This document shows positions 5,570 through 5,659 of a stretch of 5,659 bases of DNA, one piece after another. This DNA is from Pseudomonadota bacterium (GTDB taxonomy: Bacteria; Pseudomonadota; Gammaproteobacteria; Acidiferrobacterales; Acidiferrobacteraceae), in the NCBI GenBank assembly GCA_021795255.1, contig JAJYPQ010000293.1, positions 1-5,659 of the forward strand, given 5' to 3'. The notes beneath the pieces are model-generated. The model was not told the origin of the DNA and ran no database searches. It worked only from the letters and a program-made list of their open reading frames with translations. The position numbers were made by a program, and so were the translations under genes. Position 1 is the first letter of the stretch; the number at the start of each line of letters is the position of its first letter.

Positions 5570-5659
5570 TTAAGCTTGCAGTCTTTGCAGACGATAGGCC
5601 AGACGGTGCGCGATCCAGTCTCTGTCTGCGGTCGGATTATCGAGTGAGGATTTATGTCG
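5570..5659 (-). CDS. Possible C-terminal end of a minus-strand gene (partial, runs off right edge)
   Basis: On the minus strand one frame is open from the right edge to a TAA at 5572-5570 and ends in NPTADRDWIAHRLAYRLQRLQA, an amphipathic, probably helical tail. It would converge on yccF with a 77-base gap. I do not recognise the protein. Third-position GC is only about half, lower than in neighbouring genes, which weakens the call. A second minus frame is also open from the edge and continues to 5470, overlapping the end of yccF, and a plus-strand ATG at 5654 with AGGA 3 bases upstream is a competing interpretation. Confidence 0.28.
   Translation of the reverse strand, partial: RHKSSLDNPTADRDWIAHRLAYRLQRLQA

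Noticed and set aside
5654..5659. ATG with AGGA upstream at the right edge as the start of a plus-strand gene
   Set aside because: Only two codons are visible, so coding cannot be judged. It is noted as an alternative to the minus-strand partial gene.

Overview
The window looks like chromosomal DNA of a GC-rich proteobacterium. The best match is Gammaproteobacteria, because three of the five complete genes recall Escherichia coli proteins (Uup, YfcG, YccF) along most of their length. The lineage is inferred from remembered protein families, not from a search. I see no insertion sequence, integrase, CRISPR array, rRNA or convincing tRNA.

Layout. Bases 1-49 probably hold the last codons of an upstream plus-strand gene. 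A small plus-strand gene of unknown function follows (68-451, TTG start). It converges on a minus-strand SF1B helicase (511-2076) whose whole architecture resembles phage T4 Dda, including the beta-barrel (2B-like) region and the late motif V/VI block. A 243-base spacer (2077-2319) carries an interrupted inverted repeat at 2131-2167. The next minus-strand gene is uup (2320-4245), an ABC-F ATPase with two nucleotide-binding domains and a C-terminal coiled coil. A 103-base divergent spacer (4246-4348) with a TATAAT box separates uup from a plus-strand pair: a Nu-class glutathione transferase of the YfcG type (4349-5035) and a YccF-family membrane protein (about 5091-5492). Both genes of this pair are preceded by the same GGGAGGAG octamer. 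The last 170 bases are poorly resolved. They probably contain the 3' end of a minus-strand gene that runs off the right edge.

How the genes may work together. Uup and the Dda-like helicase lie in tandem on one strand, and both belong to families that act on branched or replicating DNA (Uup is known for suppressing precise transposon excision). A shared role in genome maintenance is possible, but the 243-base gap argues against tight coupling. The transferase and YccF genes probably form a two-gene operon reading away from uup. No obvious biochemical link between them is visible. Most of the window is ordinary housekeeping DNA. The items most worth a second look are the Dda-like helicase, the structured DNA just upstream of it, and the uncharacterised protein at the left end.
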